DNA of 64,000 nucleotides from Poecilobothrus nobilitatus (Eukaryota; Arthropoda; Insecta; Diptera; Dolichopodidae). Position 1 is the stretch's first letter, and every line of letters begins with the position of its first letter. Under the pieces are notes generated by a model that worked only from the letters and a program-made list of their open reading frames with translations, was not told where the DNA came from and made no database searches. The translations under genes were made by a program, and so were the position numbers. Positions 49,722-60,698 of this stretch are shown in pieces. The DNA is taken from contig OX352773.1 of NCBI GenBank assembly GCA_947095535.1, forward strand, positions 263,647,590 to 263,711,589. The letters run 5' to 3'.

Positions 49722-51539
49722 AGGGGCAGAGACATCAAAATTAAAACAAAAAATAATTTTGAAGATACTGCTTGAAGTTACGGTTTCATCCTGTCAATTT
49801 ATATTTAATTACATGAAAGTTACAATTACAATTACAATTTTCTTTTCTTTTCTTTCATCTGTCATCGGAAACTATATTGCTGTGGTAATGGATCAAATAA
49901 ATTTGGGTGTTTCTTTAATTAAGAAAATTCAATTTATTCATTCGTTTTTAGCAAATTGATTTGTATCTTCAGATTTGAATTTGTAAATTCTTTTTAAGTA
50001 GAAATAAGTTATAAATATCCATAATCCAAATAATAGAATCGATTATTATCTAAAATGAAAAAAACTGTTAAAACTTAAGAAGGGTTGTGTGGGATAGGAA
50101 CTATTACGAAGGAAGGAATTAGAGCAAATTTTCAGTTGTTAATTGAACGAAAATATTTAATTTTCTTTTAAACTTTAATAAACAAATCAATTTCTTACAA
50201 CGGGAAATACAGATCTTTCTAATAAATTTAACATTCCGTTCCATTTTTTATTAAGGACTACTTTTTAATCTTCGAACGGAATTATTAAAGGACGAAAAAG
50301 GAGATATATTTCAGAAAAACAAAGATCAGCACTTACGATATATCTATAAAAAAGTTTTATATCTAATATTAATTTTATTTAAAAATTATTTTAAAAAATA
50401 TTCAAAATTTTTCTTTTCAATTAGATTGAACAATAGACAACAAAAGGATATAAAATGTCTTATTATGAAAGGCGAATTAAGTAAAATATTTCTAATAACA
50501 AAATAAAAATAACTTTTTGGAAGTTATGATAATAAAATAATAATTGGTAGGTATAATTACAATAAGAAAAATAAGAAAATAAAAAATTTTCGTATTACTA
50601 TTGAAAAATTTACATGGCTATTAGCACATCATAATAAGGATTATGTCATCCTATTATGTCCTTTTTTTCTCTTTAATTCGTTATATTAATTCTATTGTTT
50701 TGCTTTGTTTTTGAAAATAAAAAAAAAAAAAAATTTTTGAAACCAAAAAAATAAAAAACCCAAAAGAAAAAAATTAAATTAAGTTTAAAATTTTTAATTT
50801 TCTTTAGTATTTTCAATAATTTTCTTTTTATTTCAAAAATTTTTACACTAAAATACAAAAAAAAACAAATATTTTTATTACGTGAATGATATTACAATAT
50901 ACTTACATATATATGTATATAATATATTAATTGTATATAATATGTATATATTTGTATTACCACGCACGCACTAAATAAATAAAATTAAAATAATGAAATA
51001 AACTTTTTTTTTTTTTTTTGTTTTTTTTTAGAACAAAACATAAAAAAACTTAAAAGAAAATTTTGTTTTCATGTTTCTTAAATAAAAATCCTAATTTTTT
51101 ATTAAAAAAAACACAATCGAGAAAAATTATTTTTTTTTTTTAAATACTCAAATAAACAAAGAAAAAGTATTTTATAATATGCTTTCATATGTGTATATTA
51201 TTGTAGTTATAGGTACAGTTAACGACAAAACTATTTACATGAAACAAGAGATTGCTTATAAATGAAGGTTCCGTATAGATTCACTTTTTCTTCTTCTTTG
51301 GTTTACATATCATTTTGTTTATCAAAGTTTCTTGGTTTTCTGGTGAACAGCTTTTCTGGTCCAAGTTTTTTGATGATTTTGACAATATTTGTAAGTTACT
51401 GGTCAAATTCACTAAAGGATACATTTTTGTACCTATAATCTCTTTAATCGAATACTTTTAATGTGGTCATATTATGTTAAACAAAATACGATCTTAAAAT
51501 TACGATATTTGAATTTGATCAAGACTGTCTAAAATATGA
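49722..51539. other. AT-rich stretch, no gene seen
   Basis: Homopolymer-rich. The 95-codon frame starting at 49672 begins inside the SINE and has no domain. Confidence 0.6.
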
Positions 51540-51965
51540 AATTAAACAAAATATCGAAAAATATCAAGATTAAAATTTGCAACAAAATGTTTTTTAGTCT
51601 AATGAAAATAAGTTTGCAACAACTTGTACCTCAATATAATAAGTTAATAATTCTGGCAACATTGAAAAATATTGAGAATAAAATGAATAAAAAATGCAGA
51701 CAAGGAGCAGAATAAGACAAGATAAAAGTAAAAGTATCTAAAAATATCAGGGTTAAAATTTTCATCAGACATCATAAAATTTTTAAATCGTTTTGTAAAA
51801 TACTTTCTTCCCTTTAGAAGAGAAACGAGACGTTTAGTTCATAAGCCGCATGTTTAAGGCAACAAGTATCTCAATATAATAAGTAAATTATTTTGAAGAA
51901 ATTGAACAAGTATCAACGAATTGAAGAAAATGAACACTGTTGTAGTATGAAGCAGACGTTAAAAT
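51540..51965. repeat. Diverged direct repeat, two units about 240 bases apart
   Basis: GCAACAACTTGTACCTCAAT then ATAATAAGTTAATAATT near 51618 and GCAACAAGTATCTCAATATA then ATAAGTAAATTATT near 51861 match. Preceding AAATATCAAGATTAAAATTT and AAATATCAGGGTTAAAATTT also match. Old tandem duplication, function unknown. Confidence 0.6.
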
Positions 51966-52266
51966 CGTATAGTTATAAGGCAAATAGACTTAATACTGAT
52001 ACAAGACTGTGATAAAGGAAAACTATTTTTAAATGTAAAAATTATTCAAAATAAACAAAGATTGTGAAGCTTAGATAGAATAAAAAACAAAAAAAAAAAA
52101 TGCAAGTCACAATTAGAAAAACTGGAACTCTTCTTATTTAATTGAATTAATTTTGGTTGAAAAACTTTTATACCCACTCTTCATTTAAAATAATTTTAAA
52201 CTATCACTATTATTTTGTAAAAACCCTATTTGAATTAAAAATTTTTATTTTATAAAACTTATTACA

Positions 52267-52395
52267 GAGGCCTCGGTGACCTAGTAGGTAAGACCGTATA
52301 AAATACGCCGTGGGTTCGAATCCTACACACGTCGTAATAGTTATTCCCCCTTAAGACATTTTCAGCCAAGCCTGAACAGGAAAGCATTAAAAAAA
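52267..52395 (+). mobile_element. tRNA-derived SINE, group B1, copy 3, with 13-bp target duplication
   Basis: GAGGCCTCGGTGACCTAGTA, GGTAAGACCGTATAAAATAC, TGGGTTCGAATCCTACACAC (intact B box) and GTCGTAATAGTTATTCCC lead to AAGCCTGAACAGGAAAGCAT, T and a poly-A tail. AAAACTTATTACA is repeated exactly at 52254-52266 and 52396-52408. The copy lacks the CACCGAGGGAG segment and the later 3' body of copy 2. Confidence 0.95.
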
Positions 52396-52408
52396 AAAAC
52401 TTATTACA

Positions 52409-55400
52409 TTAGAATTCATTAACAAGATGCAAGGAAGCTCCGTTATTTTCCTCCTATATAATGGTATGTTTCTTACTCAAAACTTTTATTAGAAATAATA
52501 ATGAAAATTTACTTTTACATTTATTTTTGTCCATGACTCTTATATAATAATATATACTTATAATATAATATAAAACTCTCTTATATGATTGTATATTAAA
52601 AGATTTTCATCTTTATCAGTAAGTTTTTAAAACTTAATGAAAATAAAAATAAATAGTAGACAAAATGAAATAACAAAAATAATAGAATTATTAAAGAAAA
52701 TCTTTTATAACATTCCTATATACATACATTTTTGTTTTTCTATATATACATAGCTAGTTTTCCCATATATATATAATAATATATTTTGTGTGTTTAAAAA
52801 AATTGCTTAAAGAAGCATGAATCCCTAATATTTTTTAAATGTTAAAAGAAAAGCTTATAAGAAAAAACCGAAAAACTGTTTTTGGGAATTACCACTAAAT
52901 TTCAAACATATTCACTATGAGTAAATAAGGGATGTCTACATTATTAGGGATAAATTTTTTTTTTATATTTTCTACCTATAAATATTAAAAAACGTGTAAT
53001 ATTTTCTTCTTGTAAAAATTTTTAAAATTCCTTAAATTTTTAAAACTTCCTGGAACGTAATAATAATACAACTTTAATTGTCATAAAAAATTTTTATTTT
53101 TCCCTTATATTTTCTTAAGAGATCCTATTATACATTTTTAATTTAACAATAAGTAATAGAAATTTTCCATTTACTTTTAACAAAAGTGTTATAATAATTA
53201 TAAAACGATGCTAACACGCTAATTGTGGTCTTGTCATGGCTGACAGGACCAGCCACATATACCAACCAACGAACCTTTCTAATTATAATGTTAGATCGCA
53301 GAAATATTAGAGACAATATCGGAAATTGGAAAAAATTAGAGGTAATATTGAAAAATGTCAAAGAATATGCAAATTAATGCTTTTAGAAGTAATCATACAT
53401 ATTTTTATAACTTTATCACTTTTTGTTCATAGAATCATATGGATTTGACAATATTGATTCTCTCACAACTGAATAAAATTAATTTTCGAAACAAAAAAAT
53501 GATTTAAAATTTATAATACTAAAACATTTTCAATATACAAATATACATAAATTCATCATTATTCTTTAGTTAGACGATGATTACTAATCATTTTTATGGG
53601 GAAAATCGATTGAAACTTCGGTTTATACAACTGACATTACAATCAATTATCATTTGAAGTTCAATTTCCGTCAGTAGCTCGTATATGTATAAAAGAGCAA
53701 ATACAATGTATTCATAAAATAATTAATAAATAAGTAATTTGATAACAAGCATTTTTTTCTAACAGACAATAGATATTACATAATTTTATATATTTGTTTT
53801 CTATTAGAATAGCTATAAACTGAATGAAATTTAAGATTAGCCTCTTAACAGATTTTTTTAAAGTCACCTACCTCTTAATAGAACGTCAATAGATTGTCAA
53901 GTCATAGAAAGCTATTAGAGAACATCTGAAAATAGACATGCTGTTAAATCAGTCAACCCAAATATCGACTTTATGAAACAATTTTGAATTAATTATGCTT
54001 ACGTTTATGGATCATGACAATCCCCTTAATTAGTAGGCCTAATTATAAGTCAAGTTTATTAAAAAAAAGTATGAAGATACATACAGAACAATAATATTCC
54101 TACCACAAATTATGTGATGCTCAAGAAAACAAATCTTAACAAAAATACAAAATAGTTAGACAAAAACATGCTATAAGTTAAATTATAAATGCAATTATTC
54201 TATTAACTTAAAATAATATTAAAAACACCATCATTTTAAGCCCTCAAATCATTTGCAAATAATATGAGGGCATTAAGAATAGAAATGATAAAAAAGAAAA
54301 AAAAAAAAACAAAAACTTAAAATTACATTATAATATTATAAAACGATGATAATGATGTCAGAAAAATAAAAAAAAATAAAAATCCTTAAATATACCATAC
54401 CTACCATTTTAAGAAGAAATATTATAATACAAGAATTTTAAAAATAAAATAAAACCTACAAACATCCCAATAAACATTTTGGTATGGTGTTTGTTTTATA
54501 TATTGTACACATATATAATATATATATATATATAGATATGTATAATATAAAAAGGATGAAGAAAATTTAAAATAATTTGTGAAACAAAAAAGAAAATATT
54601 AATAAAAAAGGATAATTAAAAATAAAAAAAAAAATAAATAGAAAGAGAAAGAGAAAGAAAATAACAAAATAAAGTGAAAATTTATTATATTGTTATTTCT
54701 CATACACTCAAATAAACACACATTTATATACTCGTATGCCTCATGATATTGCAAAATTATATGTCATACACTTGTATAATAAGAAGCAGTTTTTTTTTTT
54801 TTAACTTAATTTGGAAAAAGTAGGTATATAATAATATAAGGGTGCTTAAATAGTTGTAGGCAACATAATAATTACCTTAAATATTATTATATTATATATA
54901 CATATATATATATACATTTTTTTTTTTTTCTCTGGTAAGCTTAAAGTGGATATAAATGTGATGCAATGTTAATATTATATCCTTTTTTTGTTTTTTTTAT
55001 TTTTCTGTTGGTTTGTCGGTTTGTTAATTGAAATCCTTAGAGAGAATGATTAAAATTTAATTAAATTAAAGAAAAAAATAAAAGTTTTCATTTTTTTTTT
55101 TTTAATAATTGTATTTTAAAAAAGTTGAAAAATAATTTTTTATTTTATTTTAATTATAAATTAGTAAAGTAAAATAAAATTTAAGTAGAATACAAGATAT
55201 TTCAGTTAAGAAATTTTTCTTTTTTTTTCAAATCTGAAAATTTTTAATATTATGTTGGTACGTATTTTGTAGGTTATGTAATATGATAAAGTTACTTAAT
55301 ATATTTTTGTGTATTTTTTTTTTTTTTTTATATTTAACATTAGTAAAATAATAAAAAAATTACATTAATGAACTAAAATTAAAAAAAAAAATTTTTTTAA

Positions 55401-55600
55401 CATTTTTTTAAGGCTATTTTACTAATAATAGTAATGTCTTATTTAAAAATAACAAGAGTTTAAAAACAAAATATTTTTACATTAAAATTAAACATTTTTA
55501 ATAATATTTAACATGAAAATTAATTTAAAACAAAAAAAAAATTTATATTTAGATTTTATAATTAGATTTTATAATTTAATTAATAAATTTAATTAATGAT
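52409..55600. other. AT-rich stretch, no gene identified
   Basis: Block 53200-53300 is less AT-rich (GTGGTCTTGTCATGGCTGAC, AGGACCAGCCACATATACC); its minus frame contains RWLVYVAGPVSHDKTT but I cannot assign it. GCCCTCA (54240-54246) and TGAGGGC (54265-54271) bracket a loop containing ATTTGCAAAT. The rest is AT-rich simple sequence. Confidence 0.5.
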
Positions 55601-55610
55601 TTTAGATTGA

Positions 55611-56140
55611 GTGGACTTTAGTTTGTCCGGGATTAAAGCAATACCTAATTATTTTTCCCCTAGTGATCTGGCCAATATCTATAAAGCATATATTCGACCT
55701 AAGATGGATTATAATTCTCACATATGGGCTGGCGCTGCTCAAACATCATTAGGTTACTTGGATAAAATCCAAAATCGCGCCTTACGCCTAATTGGCGACC
55801 CTACTGTTCAGGGAACGTTTACTCCTCTTAAATCACGTCGAAATATTGAAGCTTTATCTCTCTTTTATAGATATCTTGTAGGTAATGACACTTATTCTAT
55901 TGAATTGAAAACAATAATGCCTCTCCTTAACCAATTCCAACGCAACACTAAGTGAGCCTCAAGCGCTCATTTCTACACCGTGGATATTCCTAGGTGGTTT
56001 AAAACTGGTTATGGAAACTCTTTTATTGTGAGAACCGCTAAAATGGTCCATTATACAACTTGCTACTTTTCAAAAGGAACTTATTCAGGTTCGTATCCAA
56101 TTTACCCGTCAATTCTCCTTTATGTTCATATTTTCCTTGA
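55611..56140 (+). pseudogene. Non-LTR retrotransposon reverse transcriptase remnant, C-terminal 170 residues
   Basis: The frame from 55611 (GTG; an in-frame stop lies just upstream) gives SGIKAIPNYFSPSDLANIYK, AYIRPKMDYNSHIWAGA, LDKIQNRALRLIGDP, LKSRRNIEALSLFYRYLVG and MPLLNQFQRNTK. These blocks follow the catalytic domain in LINE reverse transcriptases that databases label as mobile-element-jockey-like. After a single TGA at 55953 the same frame continues ASSAHFYTVDIPRWFKTGYG, NSFIVRTAKM, then loses the usual WN-LP pattern near 56045, probably by small indels. Catalytic YADD, endonuclease and gag-like ORF1 are absent, so it is a 5'-truncated dead copy. G+C is higher than the surroundings. 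Sister remnants lie at 15610 and 20191. Confidence 0.85.
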
Positions 56141-57415
56141 ACTCCTATGCTTCTTGCTCAAACCTACAATAATTTTGCAAACCTACAATAAGTTTGGGTA
56201 GCGTGTAAAAGAAAAAAAATACGTGTTTGTTTGAATTTAAAAAGAACTATAGAAAGAAAAACTAAAAAATTATTAATTTTTTATTAGTTTATTATAACAT
56301 ACCAGTTAAGTAAAATTAAATTTATTAATTAATATGTTAACTACGTCTCTCGAAACCGAACAACCGATCAACGAATCTCGAAAGACATCAACTAGTTCAA
56401 CGGGTGAATTCTCTCTTTAGTAATGTTGAACTTAAACCCAACTATACACTCTTTTTAACCAAATATTAGGTTAGAAAGTATTATACAATGTTCTGCTGGG
56501 TTTGGAGATTGGAGAAAATAGGATTCAAGAAATAGAAATAACGAAAATTAGAAAATATGAGAAATTATGTATAATACATGTATAATATGTTTATTGCAGT
56601 TCCTCTGCGAAACGGAAAATGTTTTAAATTAATTTTTAAAACAAAAACTTTGAGGTTTAATAGTTTATAAGTTTAGATACGACGTTTTGTTAAATATTGA
56701 CAAAATTATCTACTTTCCGCTTTTTGTTTTTCTTTTATTATCTTATTTTTAATTTTAGATTACAAGTATTAAATTTTTTGTGACCCATAATAATGTTTAG
56801 CTATTGTTTTTTTTTCTGAATGAATATCGTCGCCTTAAAAAATCATGTTGTATGTGCAATTTTTTTGATTTTTTGTTTTTAACGGTTTTTTAAGTTTTTT
56901 TTTGTTCTCTTTCTAATGGTATTGTCCGTTTTTCGCTATCTTTTACCGTTTTAAAGATATCTGGTATGACTTTTGTTGTATGTATCAGTTGTATCAGTTT
57001 CTGATCAATATGGATATGCTTTTTATTGTATGTGAAAAAATGTTGTTACATACAAAAAATTTTCGTCCAAAAACATGAAAAAAGTGTCAGTAATTAATTT
57101 TACCTTAATTTATTGTACCTTAGATCAATGCACAGTTTTGGTTTACTACTTACTAATAATTATTTCTGATGTATTACTATCTGGTATTTATTTAATCAAT
57201 ACCGAAAAAATCGAAAGAACCACTATAATTATTTTGTTTTAAGTTTTCGATGTCAAGGTGGTTCTGATCGATTCTTTCCTATGAGGTGTTTTCATTTATT
57301 AAACACAGATTTTCTTCTATGATGGCATCTAATAATACCTTTAACTTAATTTTTTATTGTAATTATTTGAACTTCATATATTTTTAAAGTTACAATTGAA
57401 TTTCGTCCAATTTTT
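56141..57415. other. AT-rich stretch, no gene seen
   Basis: GTAAAAGAAAAAAAATACG near 56205 may be the LINE tail. 56340-56410 is less AT-rich (ACGTCTCTCGAAACCGAAC) but unidentified. Confidence 0.5.
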
Positions 57416-57499
57416 CTAGAATCCGCGTATGATTTTCCTTTTCAGTTTAGTCTGCGAACCCTTAGATTGACTAGCCATTGACATATAAAATATATTTGA

Positions 57500-57640
57500 T
57501 AAAGTAGATCGCTGTTTACATTTACTTACCTCGCAAGAGTTACATAACCAGAAATTCTCGTCATTTTTGAAGTACTTCTCGAAATCTTCTTTTTCTATTT
57601 CAGAGCATTGATTTTTTTTGGAATTTCGATTTATATCTTT
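57500..57640 (-). pseudogene. Possible PHD/zinc-finger-like fragment (LINE ORF1 or old exon)
   Basis: The minus-strand frame contains QCSEIEKEDFEKYFKNDENF then WLCNSCEVSKCKQRSTLSN. The WxCxxC pattern after an FEKY-type helix resembles the end of PHD-like fingers found in some non-LTR ORF1 proteins. Directly after CNSCE the DNA reads GAGGTAAGT, a textbook splice donor (on plus ACTTACCTC at 57524-57532). It is therefore either a decayed LINE ORF1 piece whose VSKC continues the protein, or an exon end of a host gene. Flanking translation is not protein-like. Low confidence in either. Confidence 0.35.
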
Positions 57641-57703
57641 TGTTGCACTAAAAACAATTTTAAAATTCGGGAATCTTAAAATCCTAACAATCCAGGAACT
57701 CAA

Positions 57704-58740
57704 AATTACGAAATTTCAAAATCCTGTTATTAAAATGTTTTTATAATAAATGACTTTAAACGGAGGCATTTTGAAATACCGGAGTTTTAAAATATGGGTT
57801 TTTTGACAGACAGAGATTTTGAACGTCAGTCTAAAATTTTCTTTAGAAATACTATTAAAGTTTAAAAGAATTTAGAGTTCCATAACTCATGTTCTACTGC
57901 TTTTAAAATTCAGAAAAGGGAACTTCGTAAAATCAAGTTGTAGAACCGTTTAGGGTTAATATTTTTTTAATTTTTAGGCGTTGAGTCTACTTTTATAATT
58001 TTTTGCATTTACTATATTACTTAATTGATCAAAAACTAAAATTATTTATTTAATCAGTACTTAAAAATTAATGTTAAAAAATTTAAAAAGTTAATAATGT
58101 TAAATAAATTATAAAATAAAATAGCTATTTGTTTCTATTAAAATGATATTAAAATCGAATCTTTGTACGCAACGTTCAAGACATTTATATCCTTTTTATT
58201 ATATATTATTATTTATATTTTGCTTGTACATAAATTTAAAATTCAAAAAAGAAAAAAAAAAAAAAATATTTTTACTTATTAAAAATGTACAAGAAGGATG
58301 ATATAAAACCATTAAACTTATATACTTTCTTTGAAGAAATTTTATTAAGGAGTTTTATTAAAACCTTTTAGTTCAAGGATTTTTCTTTTTATTGTGGTTG
58401 AAAAACTTCAAACAAAACCAGATAATATTTTAATATTTTGTTTTAATCCTTTTTGTTTTTTTTTTTTTTCTGTTTTTTGTTTTCCAATTAAATCTTTTTA
58501 TGTAGGTAGTTATAATTTTTGCATACCTTTTTTGTAATTTAAAATGATCATTGATAAATTTGACTTTCAAAACTTATTATATTTAATAGAATAAATGTAT
58601 AATTAATTTTATTAAATAAATCTTTAACCCTGTAAGATCACCCTAGGTAAAATTTACTCACCAATTTGAAAAGAAAAAAGAAAAATTGAATATTTTCTGA
58701 AAATTTGTTTGGTTTGGTTTTTGGTTTTCTGTGAGTGCTT
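57704..58740. other. AT-rich stretch, no gene seen
   Basis: Contains repeated TTTTAAAATTC / CGGAGTTTTAAAATATGG phrases near 57650-57800. Otherwise simple sequence. Confidence 0.55.
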
Positions 58741-59512
58741 TTTATACCCGTATGAACTATGTTCAAGGGTATAATAAATTTGCCATTACGTTTGTGACAC
58801 CTTAAAGGAGTCGAGCTAGATATAGTGTCAAAGGTATGGATCTGCTCAGAATCGAATTCTGAGTCGATTAAGCCATGTACGTCCGTCCGTCCGCACGATA
58901 ACTCAAAAAATAAAGGAGCTAGGAGGCTGAAATTTTTTTTACGGCACTTTTGCAAAATTGTTAGTTTTGCTATTTAAATCCAACATTTTCGGTCGGCGGG
59001 TTCGAGTAGCTGCCATACAACTTCTATCTTTATATGGAAATAACTCAGTATCTATTCAAGCTAGGTTTCTGAAATTTTGCAAATGATGATCAAGTTTTAT
59101 GGCAACAACTTCTGTAAAATTTGGTTGTGGTGGTGCGGCGGGTTCGGGTAGCTGCCATACAACTTCTCCGTTTAAATGAGAATAACTCAGTGACTATTGA
59201 AGCTAGCAACCTGATATTTAGTAAAAAGGTGTGGAGTTATAGGCCAACAACTTTTGTAAAATTTGGTTGGTCTAGAGCAGCCGGTTCAGGCTTCTTGCAC
59301 CTCTTGGAACTTAATGAAGCTAGGCGCAATAGATTCAGGTAGCTGTCATACAACTCCACAATTTACATAAATATATCTCTGTAGTTCGGTACTAAAACAT
59401 CTGAATGTTTTTAAAAGATGATCAAGTTTTATAGAAACAGGATATATTACGTTCATACGGGTATCCCAGAGTTGACACAGTCTACTCTACTGCACTCTTC
59501 CTCGTTTTTATT
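58741..59512 (+). repeat. TATACCC-type dispersed repeat (family G), copy 3 (best preserved)
   Basis: It starts TATACCCGTATGAACTATG with complementary CAAGGGTATAATAAATTTG. TACGTCCGTCCGTCCGCACG follows at 58878. It ends GTTCATACGGGTAT (59451-59464), an exact reverse complement of ATACCCGTATGAAC at 58744-58757, then CCCAGAGTTGACACAG and CTCTTCCTCG. Inside are tandem monomers of about 142 bases (see next entry). The style matches repeats I know from fly genomes. The frames at 58638 (-) and 59121 (+) are artefacts of it. Confidence 0.8.
58994..59419 (+). repeat. 142-bp tandem monomers inside family G
   Basis: CGGCGGGTTCGAGTAGCTGC (58994), CGGCGGGTTCGGGTAGCTGC (59136) and the diverged CAGCCGGTTCAGGC (59278) start successive monomers. 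Each contains AATAACTCAGT, GAAGCTAG or CAAGCTAG and, in the first two, ACTTYTGTAAAATTTGGTTG. Confidence 0.85.
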
Positions 59513-60183
59513 AATTTTTTATTGACTATGTTTAGTTTTAAATATTTTTGAATAGTAATTTTTATATTTGAAAAGAGATTAATAAGGAAGGAAGCTATAG
59601 AAAAAATTTATTTACCGCTGTTAATATTTTAATTCTTAACTTTTATTATATATGTAAGTTCTTTTTTTTCACTCTTATACTAATAGTTATCGCAAGCATC
59701 GTTTGTTATTAATATTTGACAGAGGTTAAGTGAAAGTCTATACATCTATACATACTGAAAAAAAAAATTTGGAGCAAAATTATTGTGACAAATGCATAAA
59801 AATTAGCTTGAACTTAAATCTTATTTTTCATACAAAAAGTTCGAGTTGAAGAGTAGTTATAAGTTTTGTTTAAAAAAAGTGAAATTTGAGCTCAGTTTCA
59901 TTCGATGTCGTCCCTATATTTAGAATAAATTTTATGTTTTCATTCAGTAAAAAATTTTTCTCGCTTTTATCAACAAAAACGAATGGAAATAGCAACTGTT
60001 AGAAGAATGTTTAAAAAATGTATCGATACTGTTATGCAAATCTCAACCAAATCAGGTTAAAGTATGGAAAACCGAAATGATAGAAAAACATTTTGTTGTT
60101 TCAGCCACTATACTAGAAAATGATATACCATTTTATACAGTTTAAATTAATCTACTTGTACCGAACCCCACAAAAAAAAATGT
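59513..60183. other. AT-rich stretch containing a family F hairpin
   Basis: Apart from the hairpin element at 59790-59910, nothing recognisable. Confidence 0.55.
59790..59910. mobile_element. Family F hairpin element, copy 3
   Basis: The left arm AATGCATAAAAATTAGCTTG then AACTTAAATCTTATTTTTC is matched by the right-arm reverse complement AATGAAACTGAGCTCAAATT then TCACTTTTTTTAAACAAAAC. Same layout as 19626-19749. Confidence 0.65.
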
Positions 60184-60187
60184 TTAA

Positions 60188-60694
60188 CCTTCCGTCCGTC
60201 CACTATTTTAGAAACTTTATTCGTTTATTGGGGTCGAAAACGATCTCAGTCCAATAAATCACGTTTGAATAGGAGAAAAATTATTCTAGAATAATAAAAA
60301 TTTTTGCTTTTATTAAGAATAAAATAATAAATTATATGAAATTTAAAAACGTACAAAAAAATATCTTTAAAAATGTGCAAAATAAGAATTAAAATTCTAA
60401 ACTTAATCAAAAATATATTTTAGCAAAACTGAATGACTAAACATGCTTTTTGTAAAATTGTTTGATAAAATATGTTTTTATTACTGCGGTCATTTTGACC
60501 CCACTAGACGGATTATGTCAGTTTTATATAATTATTTTGTTACGATTTGATATATCTGTAATTTTTATATGCACAAAATGAACCCTGAGAGAGCATTCCT
60601 GGAACAACACATATTTCCAATGATTTTTAGCACTTTTTTTTTTTAAATTTTTACTACTTTGGGGTCAAATAGAACCCAGAAAACGGACGAAAAG
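60188..60694. mobile_element. piggyBac-like MITE with TTAA target duplication
   Basis: TTAA lies at both edges (60184-60187 and 60695-60698). The left terminus is CCTTCCGTCCGT and the right, as reverse complement, is CTTTTCGTCCGT, differing at two positions by transitions. GGGGTCGAAAACGATCTC near 60220, GGTCATTTTGACCCC at 60489 and GGGGTCAAATAGAACCC at 60661 are further inverted motifs. The TTAA duplication is diagnostic of piggyBac. The element is 507 bp with no transposase frame. Confidence 0.75.
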
Positions 60695-60698
60695 TTAA

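Noticed and set aside
59121..59342. 73-codon frame in a GC-richer region
   Set aside because: It lies wholly inside the 142-bp tandem monomers of family G.
58994..59419. CRISPR-like spaced repeats
   Set aside because: The 142-base units are contiguous and diverged, without unique spacers, in a eukaryotic context.
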